32,467 nt of DNA, from assembly GCA_002069815.1 (NCBI GenBank), contig MWCB01000017.1, forward strand, positions 1 through 32,467. Reading direction: 5' to 3'. Positions 1 to 6,781 of this stretch are shown in pieces (positions within the stretch are counted from its first letter, which is position 1; each line of letters begins with the position of its first letter). This DNA comes from Tenericutes bacterium ADurb.Bin239. GTDB taxonomy: Bacteria > Bacillota_I > Bacilli_A > RFN20 > CAG-826. Position numbers and translations under genes: made by a program. Under the pieces are notes generated by a model. The model ran no database searches. It was given only the letters and a program-made list of their open reading frames with translations, and had not been told where the DNA came from.

Positions 1-133
1 AAATAATTCTATGTTTAGAATATTTTTTACTATGCTCTTATCATTTAACTTGATTTATTAATAGTTAAAACCTCCGTTTATATAATAGTATCACTCTTAG
101 TAGTTAATGTCAAAATGCATATAGACATATAAA

Positions 134-195
134 TAGCGATTAAATCGCTAAAAGAGTCTGTTAAATAAAAACAAGGCACCGCACTGGTGCCTTGT
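134..195 (-). terminator. Tandem terminator hairpins downstream of the peroxiredoxin gene
   Basis: Two perfect inverted repeats follow the peroxiredoxin stop on the minus strand. The first (171-195) has 10-bp arms ACAAGGCACC/GGTGCCTTGT around a 5-nt loop and is followed on the minus strand by a T-rich tract. The second (134-150) has 7-bp arms TAGCGAT/ATCGCTA around TAA and is again followed by T-rich sequence on the minus strand. The nearer hairpin is a convincing Rho-independent terminator; the second may be a backup or an unrelated palindrome. Confidence 0.75.
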
Positions 196-214
196 TTATC
201 GCCTTGGTATTATC

Positions 215-880
215 CTATTTTAATTTTTTATAGGAGAACCACCAGTCATAACTCTTTGCTTCACCACGCGCAACTAACGCGAGCCGATCAGCTTTTTGTT
301 GTTCAGTTCCTGGCGGTGGTAAGATAACCATATCTTTACCTAAGAAAGCGTTATTGGGATAGTTTTCAGGAGCGGCAACTTTATTAGCGTCCGCCACTTG
401 AAGGGCATTTAGGGCACGTTTTACTTCGTAAACGGCACGACCAATTTCTTGTGGGTAGTACATCATTAAGCGTAAATTACCTTTGGGGTCAACAATGTAG
501 ACCGCACGGACGGTATTTGTGCCTTTGCCAGGGTGAACCATGCCAAGCGCACTAGCAACACGACCTAATTCGTCGGCAATAATTGGAAATCCAATTTCTT
601 TTCCCGTAATTTTAGCAATAGCTTCAGTCCATTTCATGTGCGATTGTAATTGGTCAATTGATAAGCCGAGAAGTTCGGTGTTCATTTTTTTGAATTCTTC
701 GAGTTCTTCGTTAAAAGCAATAAATTCAGTCGTGCAGACTGGAGTGAAATCACCAGGGTGTGAGAAGAGAATAAACCATTTTCCTTCATAGTCATTCGGT
801 AATTTCTTTTTCCCAAATGTAGTCATAACATCTAATTCGGGGAAGCGATCGCCAAGAGCTGGCATTTTAAGTGTATCCAT
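215..880 (-). CDS. 1-Cys peroxiredoxin (Prx6-type, AhpC/TSA superfamily)
   Basis: This 221-residue cytosolic thiol peroxidase would reduce H2O2, organic hydroperoxides and possibly peroxynitrite. The Prx active site HPGDFTPVCTTEF is clear, with peroxidatic Cys49, and a conserved Arg lies in TNTVRAVYIVDP. The long C-terminal extension is typical of the Prx6/archaeal-type subfamily. No other cysteine is present, so it is a true 1-Cys enzyme and must be regenerated by an outside thiol. The start at 880 has an AAGGAGG Shine-Dalgarno a few bases upstream. It is transcribed alone, with its own promoter and terminator. The assignment to the Prx6 group is firm; the physiological reductant cannot be inferred. 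Confidence 0.95.
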   Translation of the reverse strand: MDTLKMPALGDRFPELDVMTTFGKKKLPNDYEGKWFILFSHPGDFTPVCTTEFIAFNEELEEFKKMNTELLGLSIDQLQSHMKWTEAIAKITGKEIGFPIIADELGRVASALGMVHPGKGTNTVRAVYIVDPKGNLRLMMYYPQEIGRAVYEVKRALNALQVADANKVAAPENYPNNAFLGKDMVILPPPGTEQQKADRLALVARGEAKSYDWWFSYKKLK

Positions 881-905
881 ATATCTAATTCCTCCTTATA
901 TTTTT

Positions 906-944
906 ACGTTATTATTTTAACGTTTTTTAAAGATTAACTCTCAA
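906..944 (-). promoter_or_regulatory. Probable peroxiredoxin promoter with an overlapping palindrome
   Basis: On the minus strand a TTGAGA (939-944) lies 19 bp before TAAAAT (914-919), followed by the AAGGAGG of the peroxiredoxin gene. An 18-bp inverted repeat, ACGTTA-N6-TAACGT (906-923), covers the -10 box, where a peroxide or redox repressor could act. It does not match the published PerR consensus, so any regulator is unknown. Confidence 0.4.
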
Positions 945-1035
945 CATATGCTTTTGCCATGAAAGATAGACAAATAAATAATATTAAAGCGCAAATATTA
1001 CCGCTTTCATAAATGCATTCTTGCAAAAAGAGTAA

Positions 1036-1068
1036 TTTACAATTATAGATGTATGCTATAATTAAACC
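1036..1068 (+). promoter_or_regulatory. Promoter giving a probable leaderless mRNA
   Basis: TTTACA (1036-1041), a 15-bp spacer and an extended -10 TGC-TATAAT (1054-1062) precede the ATG at 1069 by only 6 nt. Transcription should start at or next to the A of the ATG, and there is no Shine-Dalgarno sequence. Confidence 0.65.
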
Positions 1069-1542
1069 ATGCAAATTGTGCGTATTATTATTTTAATTCT
1101 CGTTGTTATATTCTTGCTCTTAGCATTTGTTTTTATGCATATTTCTTTAGATTACACTCGTCAATTAAAGAAGAGTAAAGAAACAATCTATAGTCTTTTT
1201 GCGGGGCAAATTGCCCTTTTTAGTATTATTGGTAAAGAATTAAGGCAACCAAATAGTGATGAAGAAATAATGCATGAACTTTTAGAAGAACGCGACTTCA
1301 CGAAATTAAATAAAATTGTTGCCGAAAAAGAAAGAGCATACCAAGAATTAGCCGCTAAGAAGAAGAACGGTAACGAGCAAGTTAATCAATTACTCCAAGG
1401 CCTTAGTGAAAATGTCATTCTTATCCGCAACGAAATATATCGCCATAACAAATTAGTGGATAACATCAATGTGAATGTTGATTCCGTCGTTTTTTCGTTA
1501 TTTGTAGTTATTTTAAGGCTTAAGCGCCTTACTAAAATATAG
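1069..1542 (+). CDS. Small single-pass membrane protein of unknown function
   Basis: I do not recognise this 157-residue protein. Residues about 5-25 form one strongly hydrophobic segment (IIILILVVIFLLLAFVFMHI), which is a membrane anchor or uncleaved signal. The rest is charged and probably helical, rich in Glu, Lys and Asn (about residues 60-135), and ends in a second hydrophobic stretch near 138-150 (VVFSLFVVILRL). No cysteines or catalytic motif stand out. The gene seems to be translated from a leaderless message and lies just upstream of gpmI, which has its own promoter. A structural role at the membrane is only a guess. Confidence 0.7.
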   Translation: MQIVRIIILILVVIFLLLAFVFMHISLDYTRQLKKSKETIYSLFAGQIALFSIIGKELRQPNSDEEIMHELLEERDFTKLNKIVAEKERAYQELAAKKKNGNEQVNQLLQGLSENVILIRNEIYRHNKLVDNINVNVDSVVFSLFVVILRLKRLTKI

Positions 1543-1575
1543 ATAATTAAGCATTTCTACACACAAAAGGGCATT

Positions 1576-1594
1576 ATAGTAATATAATTACTAT
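1576..1594 (+). promoter_or_regulatory. gpmI promoter centred in a 19-bp palindrome
   Basis: TATAAT (1583-1588) lies inside the perfect inverted repeat ATAGTAAT-ATA-ATTACTAT (1576-1594). The AAAGAGG Shine-Dalgarno and the gpmI ATG at 1614 follow. The -35 region is weak. The palindrome could be an operator, or a coincidence of AT-rich sequence. Confidence 0.45.
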
Positions 1595-1613
1595 CGGAAA
1601 GAGGTTTTTAATT

Positions 1614-3215
1614 ATGAAGAAACGTCCTATTATCTTAACAATCTTAGATGGCTATGGTTATAGTAAAAAAATAAAAGGGAACGCGGTTAGAGCGGCAAAT
1701 ACTCCTAACATTTCTGGATTCTATAAAAAGTATCCGACCGTTTTAATTGAAGCATCAGGTGAAGCCGTTGGTCTTCCAGAAGGCCAAATGGGCAATAGTG
1801 AGGTTGGTCACCAAAATATTGGCGCGGGCCGCATTGTCTATCAATCATTAACCTACATTAATCAACTTATTAAAGATGGTCGTTTTTTTGAAAATGAGAT
1901 ATTCATTAATGCCGTTAAACACACTCTCAAATACAATTCTAAATTACATCTAATGGGCCTCGTCAGTGATGGTGGTGTTCACTCCCATATCACGCATATT
2001 ACTGCTTTTTTAGATCTAGCAAAAATGCATGGAGCCAAAGAAGTTTATCTTCATGCACTTATGGACGGACGTGATGTTTCGCCGCAAGCTGGTCCTGAAT
2101 ATATTCAATATTTAGTTGATCATATGGAGAAAATTAAGTTTGGAAAGCTCGCCACTATTGGTGGACGTTATTATGGAATGGATCGTGATAAAAACTTAAA
2201 CCGCACTAATGTTCATTATGATGCGATTGTTAATCGTAAAGGTTTATTCTTTAGTGATTTTAGAAAATATTTCAAAGAACAATATGAAACTCTACCGAAA
2301 AATGGTTTTGATGCCAGTGATGAATTTTTAGTGCCCGCGATTAATGAAAAAGTATATGGTCAATTAGGTGATAACGATGCTCTTATCTTCTTTAATTTCC
2401 GCCCTGATCGCGCTATTCAATTTGGCACGATTGTAACTAATCCATATTTCTATCAAAATCCACCTTTAAAAGATGGTAAACCAGAATATAAAGCATTCGT
2501 CCCCAATCCTATCCTAAAGAATATTTATTATGTATGTACGATGAAATATGCTGATTCAGTCCGTGGTCCCATCGCTTTATCTTTGCCAAAACTTGATAAC
2601 GGTTTGGGTGTCTTTTTAGCGGACAAAGGTTACACTCAACTTCGTATCGCCGAAACGGAAAAGTATGCTCATGTGACCTTTTTCTTTGATGGAACGGTAA
2701 ATTATGATGGCGTTGAAAAACCAGAACTTAAAGGTTGCCGCCGCATTCTTGTTCCTTCGCCCAAAGTGGCAACTTATGACTTACAACCAGAAATGTCAGC
2801 GCCGGGAGTTACTGCGGCCTTACTTAAAGAACTAGATAAAGGCGATCTTGATGTTGTTATTTTAAATTTTGCTAACCCTGATATGGTTGGTCACACGGCA
2901 ATTGAAAGCGCCGTTATCAAAGCTCTTGAAGCAGTGGATGAATGTGTTGGTCGTATTTTGAAATGGGTTCATAAACATGATGCGACGATTATGATTACCG
3001 CTGACCATGGTAATAGTGAAAAGTTACTTGATGAAGATGGTAAGCCATTTACCGCGCACACAACTAATCCGGTTCGCTTTGCTATTAACCGTAAAGGAAT
3101 TAAATTAATGGAAGAGGGCGGTAAACTTAGTAACATCGCTCCCACTATTATTGAATTACTTGGGGAAACTCCACCAGTGGAAATGAGTGAACCAAGTCTA
3201 ATAATAAAACAATAG
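1614..3215 (+). CDS. gpmI: 2,3-bisphosphoglycerate-independent phosphoglycerate mutase
   Basis: It interconverts 3- and 2-phosphoglycerate in glycolysis through a phosphoserine intermediate in a Mn2+-dependent, alkaline-phosphatase-fold enzyme in the cytosol. The 533-residue length is slightly above the usual 510. Metal-binding Asp12 (ILDGYG) and catalytic Ser62 (QMGNSEVGHQNIG) sit at the positions known from the Geobacillus enzyme. DGRDVSP, NFRPDRA and TADHGNSE further mark the family. The start has a good AAAGAGG Shine-Dalgarno. An M3 peptidase gene follows after 13 nt with its own ribosome-binding site, so the two are probably co-transcribed. Confidence 0.98.
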   Translation: MKKRPIILTILDGYGYSKKIKGNAVRAANTPNISGFYKKYPTVLIEASGEAVGLPEGQMGNSEVGHQNIGAGRIVYQSLTYINQLIKDGRFFENEIFINAVKHTLKYNSKLHLMGLVSDGGVHSHITHITAFLDLAKMHGAKEVYLHALMDGRDVSPQAGPEYIQYLVDHMEKIKFGKLATIGGRYYGMDRDKNLNRTNVHYDAIVNRKGLFFSDFRKYFKEQYETLPKNGFDASDEFLVPAINEKVYGQLGDNDALIFFNFRPDRAIQFGTIVTNPYFYQNPPLKDGKPEYKAFVPNPILKNIYYVCTMKYADSVRGPIALSLPKLDNGLGVFLADKGYTQLRIAETEKYAHVTFFFDGTVNYDGVEKPELKGCRRILVPSPKVATYDLQPEMSAPGVTAALLKELDKGDLDVVILNFANPDMVGHTAIESAVIKALEAVDECVGRILKWVHKHDATIMITADHGNSEKLLDEDGKPFTAHTTNPVRFAINRKGIKLMEEGGKLSNIAPTIIELLGETPPVEMSEPSLIIKQ

Positions 3216-3228
3216 AAAGGAATTAATT

Positions 3229-4932
3229 ATGAAATTTAGTGATTATCCATTTGTCATTCCCGACATTGAAAAAATTCAAAAACAATTAACAAAGTATATT
3301 GGCGACTTTAAAAACGCTAAAGATGCAAACGCCGCGTCACGGGTTATGCGTAAAATTGCTAACTACATTGATGACTTTGTTACCGACGCTGTTATCATCA
3401 GTGTTAAATTCTCACAAGATTCACGTAATGAAGAATATGTGAAGGCGCAAGAATATGTTGATCACCATTTTCCATATTTAAGCGCACTTTTAAATGAGTA
3501 CAATAAACTACTGGTGGCTACTCCTTTCCGCGCTGAATTAGAAAAGAAATGGGGAAGTTATTTATTTGCAATGATTGAAAATCAACTTAAAATTTTTGAT
3601 CCTTCAATTATTGAATTATTACAAAAAGAATCATTGCTCACAAATGAATATTCAAAACTTATTGCGGGCGCCCAAATTAAGTTTGATGGTGAAGTTTATA
3701 ACATTCCACAAATGGGCAAATTCACCCAACATAAAGATCGCGACATTAGAAAACGTGCCAGTGCCGCAGTCGTTAAGTTTTTTGCGAAAAATGATGCTGA
3801 ACTTGGTCGAATTTATCATGAATTAGTGCAAGTGCGGCATGCAATGGCGCTTAAACTCGGTTATAAAAACTATATTGAACTCGGTTATTTAAAATTAGGT
3901 CGTCTTGATTACACCGCTAAAGAAGTTGCGGATTATCGTGCGCAAATTTATCGTGAAGTTGTCCCGTTAGCGCATAAACTTTATCGAACAAGTTTACGTC
4001 GTGCTGGAATTAAAACTCCGCGTTACTATGATTTGAACCAAGACTTTAGTGATGGTAATCCTGTTCCACTTGGCAATAGTGAATACTTAGTGAAAGCCGC
4101 CACTAAAATGTATGATGAATTAAGTCCAGAAACGGGGGAATTTTTCCGTTTTATGGTTGAAAAAGAACTATTAGATTTAGATGCACGTCCCGGTAAACGA
4201 GGTGGCGGTTATATGACTTACTTCCCCCGCTATCAAGCTCCATTTATCTTTGCAAACTTTAATGGTACTGCTGGTGATGTTGATACGTTAACCCATGAAG
4301 TTGGGCATGCCTACCAAGGATATGAAAGTCGGCACATTAAAGTTGGGGAATATCGTCAACCGACGCTTGAAGCCTGCGAAATCCACAGCATGAGCATGGA
4401 ATTCTTTGCTTGGCCATGGATGGAATCTTTCTTTGATGACGCTGATAAGTATCGCTTATCCCATTTAGAAGGAACGATTAAATTCTTGCCTTATGGGGTC
4501 GCGGTTGATGAATTCCAAGAAGGAGTTTACGCTAATCCAGAAATGACACACGACCAAAGAAAAGCGATGTGGCGTGAAATCGAAAAGAAATATTTACCAA
4601 TTCGTAATTATAAGGGGGCACCTTACTTAGAAGAAGGTGGTTTCTGGTTACGTCAAAGTCATATCTTCAGTAGTCCTTTTTATTATATTGACTACACTCT
4701 AGCCCAAGTTGTTGCTTTCCAATTTGCCACTGAAATGTGGAAAAACCCTGATCGGGCTTGGAAGAAGTATGTTAAACTTTGTAAACTTGGTGGTCGTTAT
4801 CCATTTGTTGAACTACTAGAAAAAGCTAAGCTTCGCAATCCGTTCATAGATGGTAATGTCCGACGAGTTATTACGCCCCTTAAACGTAAATTAAAAGAAT
4901 TAGCACAAGTGTTAGATAGTAAAAATAAATAA
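3229..4932 (+). CDS. M3 family oligoendopeptidase (PepF-like)
   Basis: This 567-residue cytosolic zinc metallopeptidase would cleave short peptides. The zinc motif HEVGH is at residues 356-360, followed by the third-ligand region TLEACEIHSMSME near 377-389 and a Tyr/Gly-rich C-terminal lobe (RQSHIFSSPFYYIDYTLAQ) typical of M3 peptidases. There is no signal peptide. AAAGGAATT precedes the ATG. It lies 13 nt after gpmI and is followed by a strong bidirectional terminator. It is closer to the M3 oligoendopeptidases of Bacilli than to thimet-type PepB; the exact substrate range cannot be read from sequence. Confidence 0.92.
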   Translation: MKFSDYPFVIPDIEKIQKQLTKYIGDFKNAKDANAASRVMRKIANYIDDFVTDAVIISVKFSQDSRNEEYVKAQEYVDHHFPYLSALLNEYNKLLVATPFRAELEKKWGSYLFAMIENQLKIFDPSIIELLQKESLLTNEYSKLIAGAQIKFDGEVYNIPQMGKFTQHKDRDIRKRASAAVVKFFAKNDAELGRIYHELVQVRHAMALKLGYKNYIELGYLKLGRLDYTAKEVADYRAQIYREVVPLAHKLYRTSLRRAGIKTPRYYDLNQDFSDGNPVPLGNSEYLVKAATKMYDELSPETGEFFRFMVEKELLDLDARPGKRGGGYMTYFPRYQAPFIFANFNGTAGDVDTLTHEVGHAYQGYESRHIKVGEYRQPTLEACEIHSMSMEFFAWPWMESFFDDADKYRLSHLEGTIKFLPYGVAVDEFQEGVYANPEMTHDQRKAMWREIEKKYLPIRNYKGAPYLEEGGFWLRQSHIFSSPFYYIDYTLAQVVAFQFATEMWKNPDRAWKKYVKLCKLGGRYPFVELLEKAKLRNPFIDGNVRRVITPLKRKLKELAQVLDSKNK

Positions 4933-4947
4933 TTACTAAAGTTATTA

Positions 4948-4977
4948 AAAAGGGCAGCTAACCTTGGCTGCCCTTTT
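4948..4977. terminator. Bidirectional terminator between the M3 peptidase and rex
   Basis: AAAAGGGCAGC/GCTGCCCTTTT is a perfect 11-bp stem with an 8-nt loop. The A-run on one side and the T-run on the other let it serve both convergent genes. Confidence 0.9.
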
Positions 4978-4982
4978 CTAGT

Positions 4983-5649
4983 TTATTTTTTTGGTTTCTT
5001 TCTTTTTTCTTTTGATGTTTTTAAGTTTAAGTTATAGTTTAAAAGACTAAGACTACTTGCCATATTTTCATTTTGTAAGACGACATCTTTAGGGACCCGA
5101 ATATGAATGGGCGCGAAGTTCCAGATAGCTTTAATCCCAACTGAGACAGCGTAATCGACAAGTTCTTGGGCATGCTCCTTTGGCACAGTAATAATCGCAA
5201 TTTGAGCGTTTGTTTCTTCTACGACTTTTGCTAAATCATTAACGGCATAAATAGGTTTGTTATTAACCTTCGTACCCACTAATGCGGGATTATTATCAAT
5301 TCCAGCCGTAATTTGCAGGCCCCATTCAACAAAACCACCATAATTTAAAAGAGCGCGGCCAAGATGACCAACGCCAATTATAACCGCGTTTGTTAATTTA
5401 GTGTAGACACCAAATTCAAGAATTTCCGCCACTAAGACATCTGCTTCTCGACCAAGTTTAGGATTACCTGGTGTTTTACAAATTTGCGATAAATCTTTTT
5501 TTAACAGTTTCAACATTAATACCAGTGATAGCACTAATTTGGGGGGCAGTGATATAGCGTGCCCCATCTTCAAGAAGGCGCCGGGACACGGTTAAGTATA
5601 TGGGGACTCGATAGACAAGATTTTTGGATATTTGTTTATTTTTACTCAT
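4983..5649 (-). pseudogene. rex: Redox-sensing repressor Rex, frameshifted at an A7 run
   Basis: Rex represses fermentation and NADH-handling genes when NAD+ is high. The reading frame from the ATG at 5649 has a good GAAAGGGG Shine-Dalgarno and encodes the winged-helix domain (VYRVPIYLTVSRRL, ITAPQIS, GINVETVKK). It then reaches a run of seven A (5496-5502), and frame 0 stops at 5476-5478 after 57 residues. The next frame continues exactly as Rex: KDLSQICKTPGNPKLGREAD, then a Rossmann motif GVGHLGRALL and the NADH-binding domain through to 4983. Six A would restore a 221-residue protein of normal length. The event could be a real mutation, a homopolymer sequencing error or transcriptional slippage. 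A frame that opens at 5573 gives an N-terminus (MKMGHAISL) unrelated to Rex and is not the start. Confidence 0.85.
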
Positions 5650-5669
5650 AAAAAAAGACCCCTTTCTTA

Positions 5670-5705
5670 TTGTGGAAATATTTCCCTACCACATTCTTTA
5701 TTATA
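5670..5705 (-). promoter_or_regulatory. rex promoter and possible Rex operator
   Basis: A minus-strand TATAAT lies at 5700-5705. Between it and the Shine-Dalgarno is TTGTGGAAATATTTCCCTA (5670-5688, plus strand). Its left half and AT-rich centre resemble the Rex box TTGTGAAATATTTCACAA, but the right half is poor. Placement just downstream of the expected transcription start would suit autorepression. Confidence 0.4.
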
Positions 5706-5723
5706 TATAAAAAAAGGGCAAAA

Positions 5724-5763
5724 GAAAAATAGAGACACGAATAATTACGAGATAGTCTCTATT
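5724..5763 (-). terminator. Terminator of the GT2 glycosyltransferase gene
   Basis: AATAGAGAC (5728-5736) pairs with GTCTCTATT (5755-5763). On the minus strand the hairpin is followed by a T-run (complement of the A-run at 5721-5729). The loop of 18 nt is rather long. Confidence 0.6.
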
Positions 5764-5774
5764 TATTCGGTAAT

Positions 5775-6698
5775 TTATTCAATGTTTGATTCTTCAGTTA
5801 AGTAGTGCGGTCTTGCTAAAAGTTGATCACGAATATCATATTGAACCTTAAGAATGTATTTAAGAACAAGATTAATTAGAAATACCCCGACTGTGATTGC
5901 AATATAAACCCACCGCAGTTCATACTTATAAATATGAGCAAAAACAATTTGCAAAATTATACCGATTCCAAGGAATAAACCAATTAAATTTGGCACTAGT
6001 TCGTAGATGCGCGAGAATTGTTCTATTCCAGTCATCCCGTATTTGAAAAGTTTTTTAAATGACCATTTAGTAGTACCAGCTTCACGTTCATGATAATCAT
6101 ATTCCACACATTTTCGTTTAAAACCAATCTGCGAAGAAATGCCTTTTGAATAACGACGATTATCTTTATATGCGAGAAAAGCTTTAATCACATCGCGGTC
6201 AAGAAGGGCAAAGTCGCGAGCACTAGGGACACTATTTTTGTCACCCGTCAACCGCGCGTACACTTTGTAGAAGAGGTTTGAAAAAACCTTCTTAAAGAAA
6301 GCTTGTCCTTTGCGGTCTTTATTTCGCGCGAAGATGTATTTATAGCCTTCTTCGTAATATCTAAAAAAATCAATCATTAGGGAAGGTGGATCTTGTAAGT
6401 CAGCGTCCATAAATAAACAGGCATCAACATCCATTTTGAGTGATGCTTCAAGACCCGCTAACATGGAGGATTCTTTGCCAAAGTTACGAGAAAACGAAAT
6501 ATATTTAACTCTTGTGTCTTTTTTGGCCTTTTCCTTAATTAAAGCAAGCGTATTATCCTTTGACCCGTCATCTACAAATAAAAATACAAAATCATAGTTA
6601 GGTAATTTTGGTAAAACTTTATTAATCTCATCATAGAGAATATCAATCATCGCTTCCTCGTTATAACAAGGAATAATGAGACTTATTTTTTTCTGCAT
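5775..6698 (-). CDS. GT2 glycosyltransferase, polyprenyl-phosphate type (CsbB/GtrB-like)
   Basis: This 307-residue enzyme probably transfers a sugar from a nucleotide sugar to undecaprenyl phosphate on the cytoplasmic face. The N-terminal GT-A domain shows SLIIPCYNEE, VDDGSKDNT and MDADLQDPP (DXD-like). Two hydrophobic helices near residues 235-255 and 265-285 match the C-terminal membrane anchor of the DPM1/GtrB/CsbB group. AAGGGAG precedes the start. It is divergent from a YfhO gene 83 bp away, and a GtrA flippase lies 5 kb downstream. In Bacillus subtilis, CsbB, GtcA and YfhO work together to glycosylate lipoteichoic acid. The sugar and acceptor are unknown here. Confidence 0.9.
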   Translation of the reverse strand: MQKKISLIIPCYNEEAMIDILYDEINKVLPKLPNYDFVFLFVDDGSKDNTLALIKEKAKKDTRVKYISFSRNFGKESSMLAGLEASLKMDVDACLFMDADLQDPPSLMIDFFRYYEEGYKYIFARNKDRKGQAFFKKVFSNLFYKVYARLTGDKNSVPSARDFALLDRDVIKAFLAYKDNRRYSKGISSQIGFKRKCVEYDYHEREAGTTKWSFKKLFKYGMTGIEQFSRIYELVPNLIGLFLGIGIILQIVFAHIYKYELRWVYIAITVGVFLINLVLKYILKVQYDIRDQLLARPHYLTEESNIE

Positions 6699-6768
6699 AA
6701 ATAGCTCCCTTAGTTAATAAAATCATATCATTTTAAGGTTAATAAGTAAATTTTTAATATATTCATAA

Positions 6769-6781
6769 TATAATTAAACAT
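6769..6781 (+). promoter_or_regulatory. -10 box placing the yfhO start at or near the 5' end of the mRNA
   Basis: TATAAT (6769-6774) is followed after 7 nt by the ATG at 6782, with no Shine-Dalgarno. The stretch TATAATTAAAC matches that before the gene at 1069. No good -35 is visible. Confidence 0.55.

Noticed and set aside
66-90. A GGAGG ribosome-binding-like site on the minus strand (71-75) with a promoter-like stretch next to it
   Set aside because: The only ATG in range opens a 4-codon frame, so no gene can be supported before the window edge.
5477-5573. A Rex start at 5573 with N-terminus MKMGHAISL
   Set aside because: These residues are the wrong frame of the DNA-binding domain. The real start is at 5649, before the frameshift.
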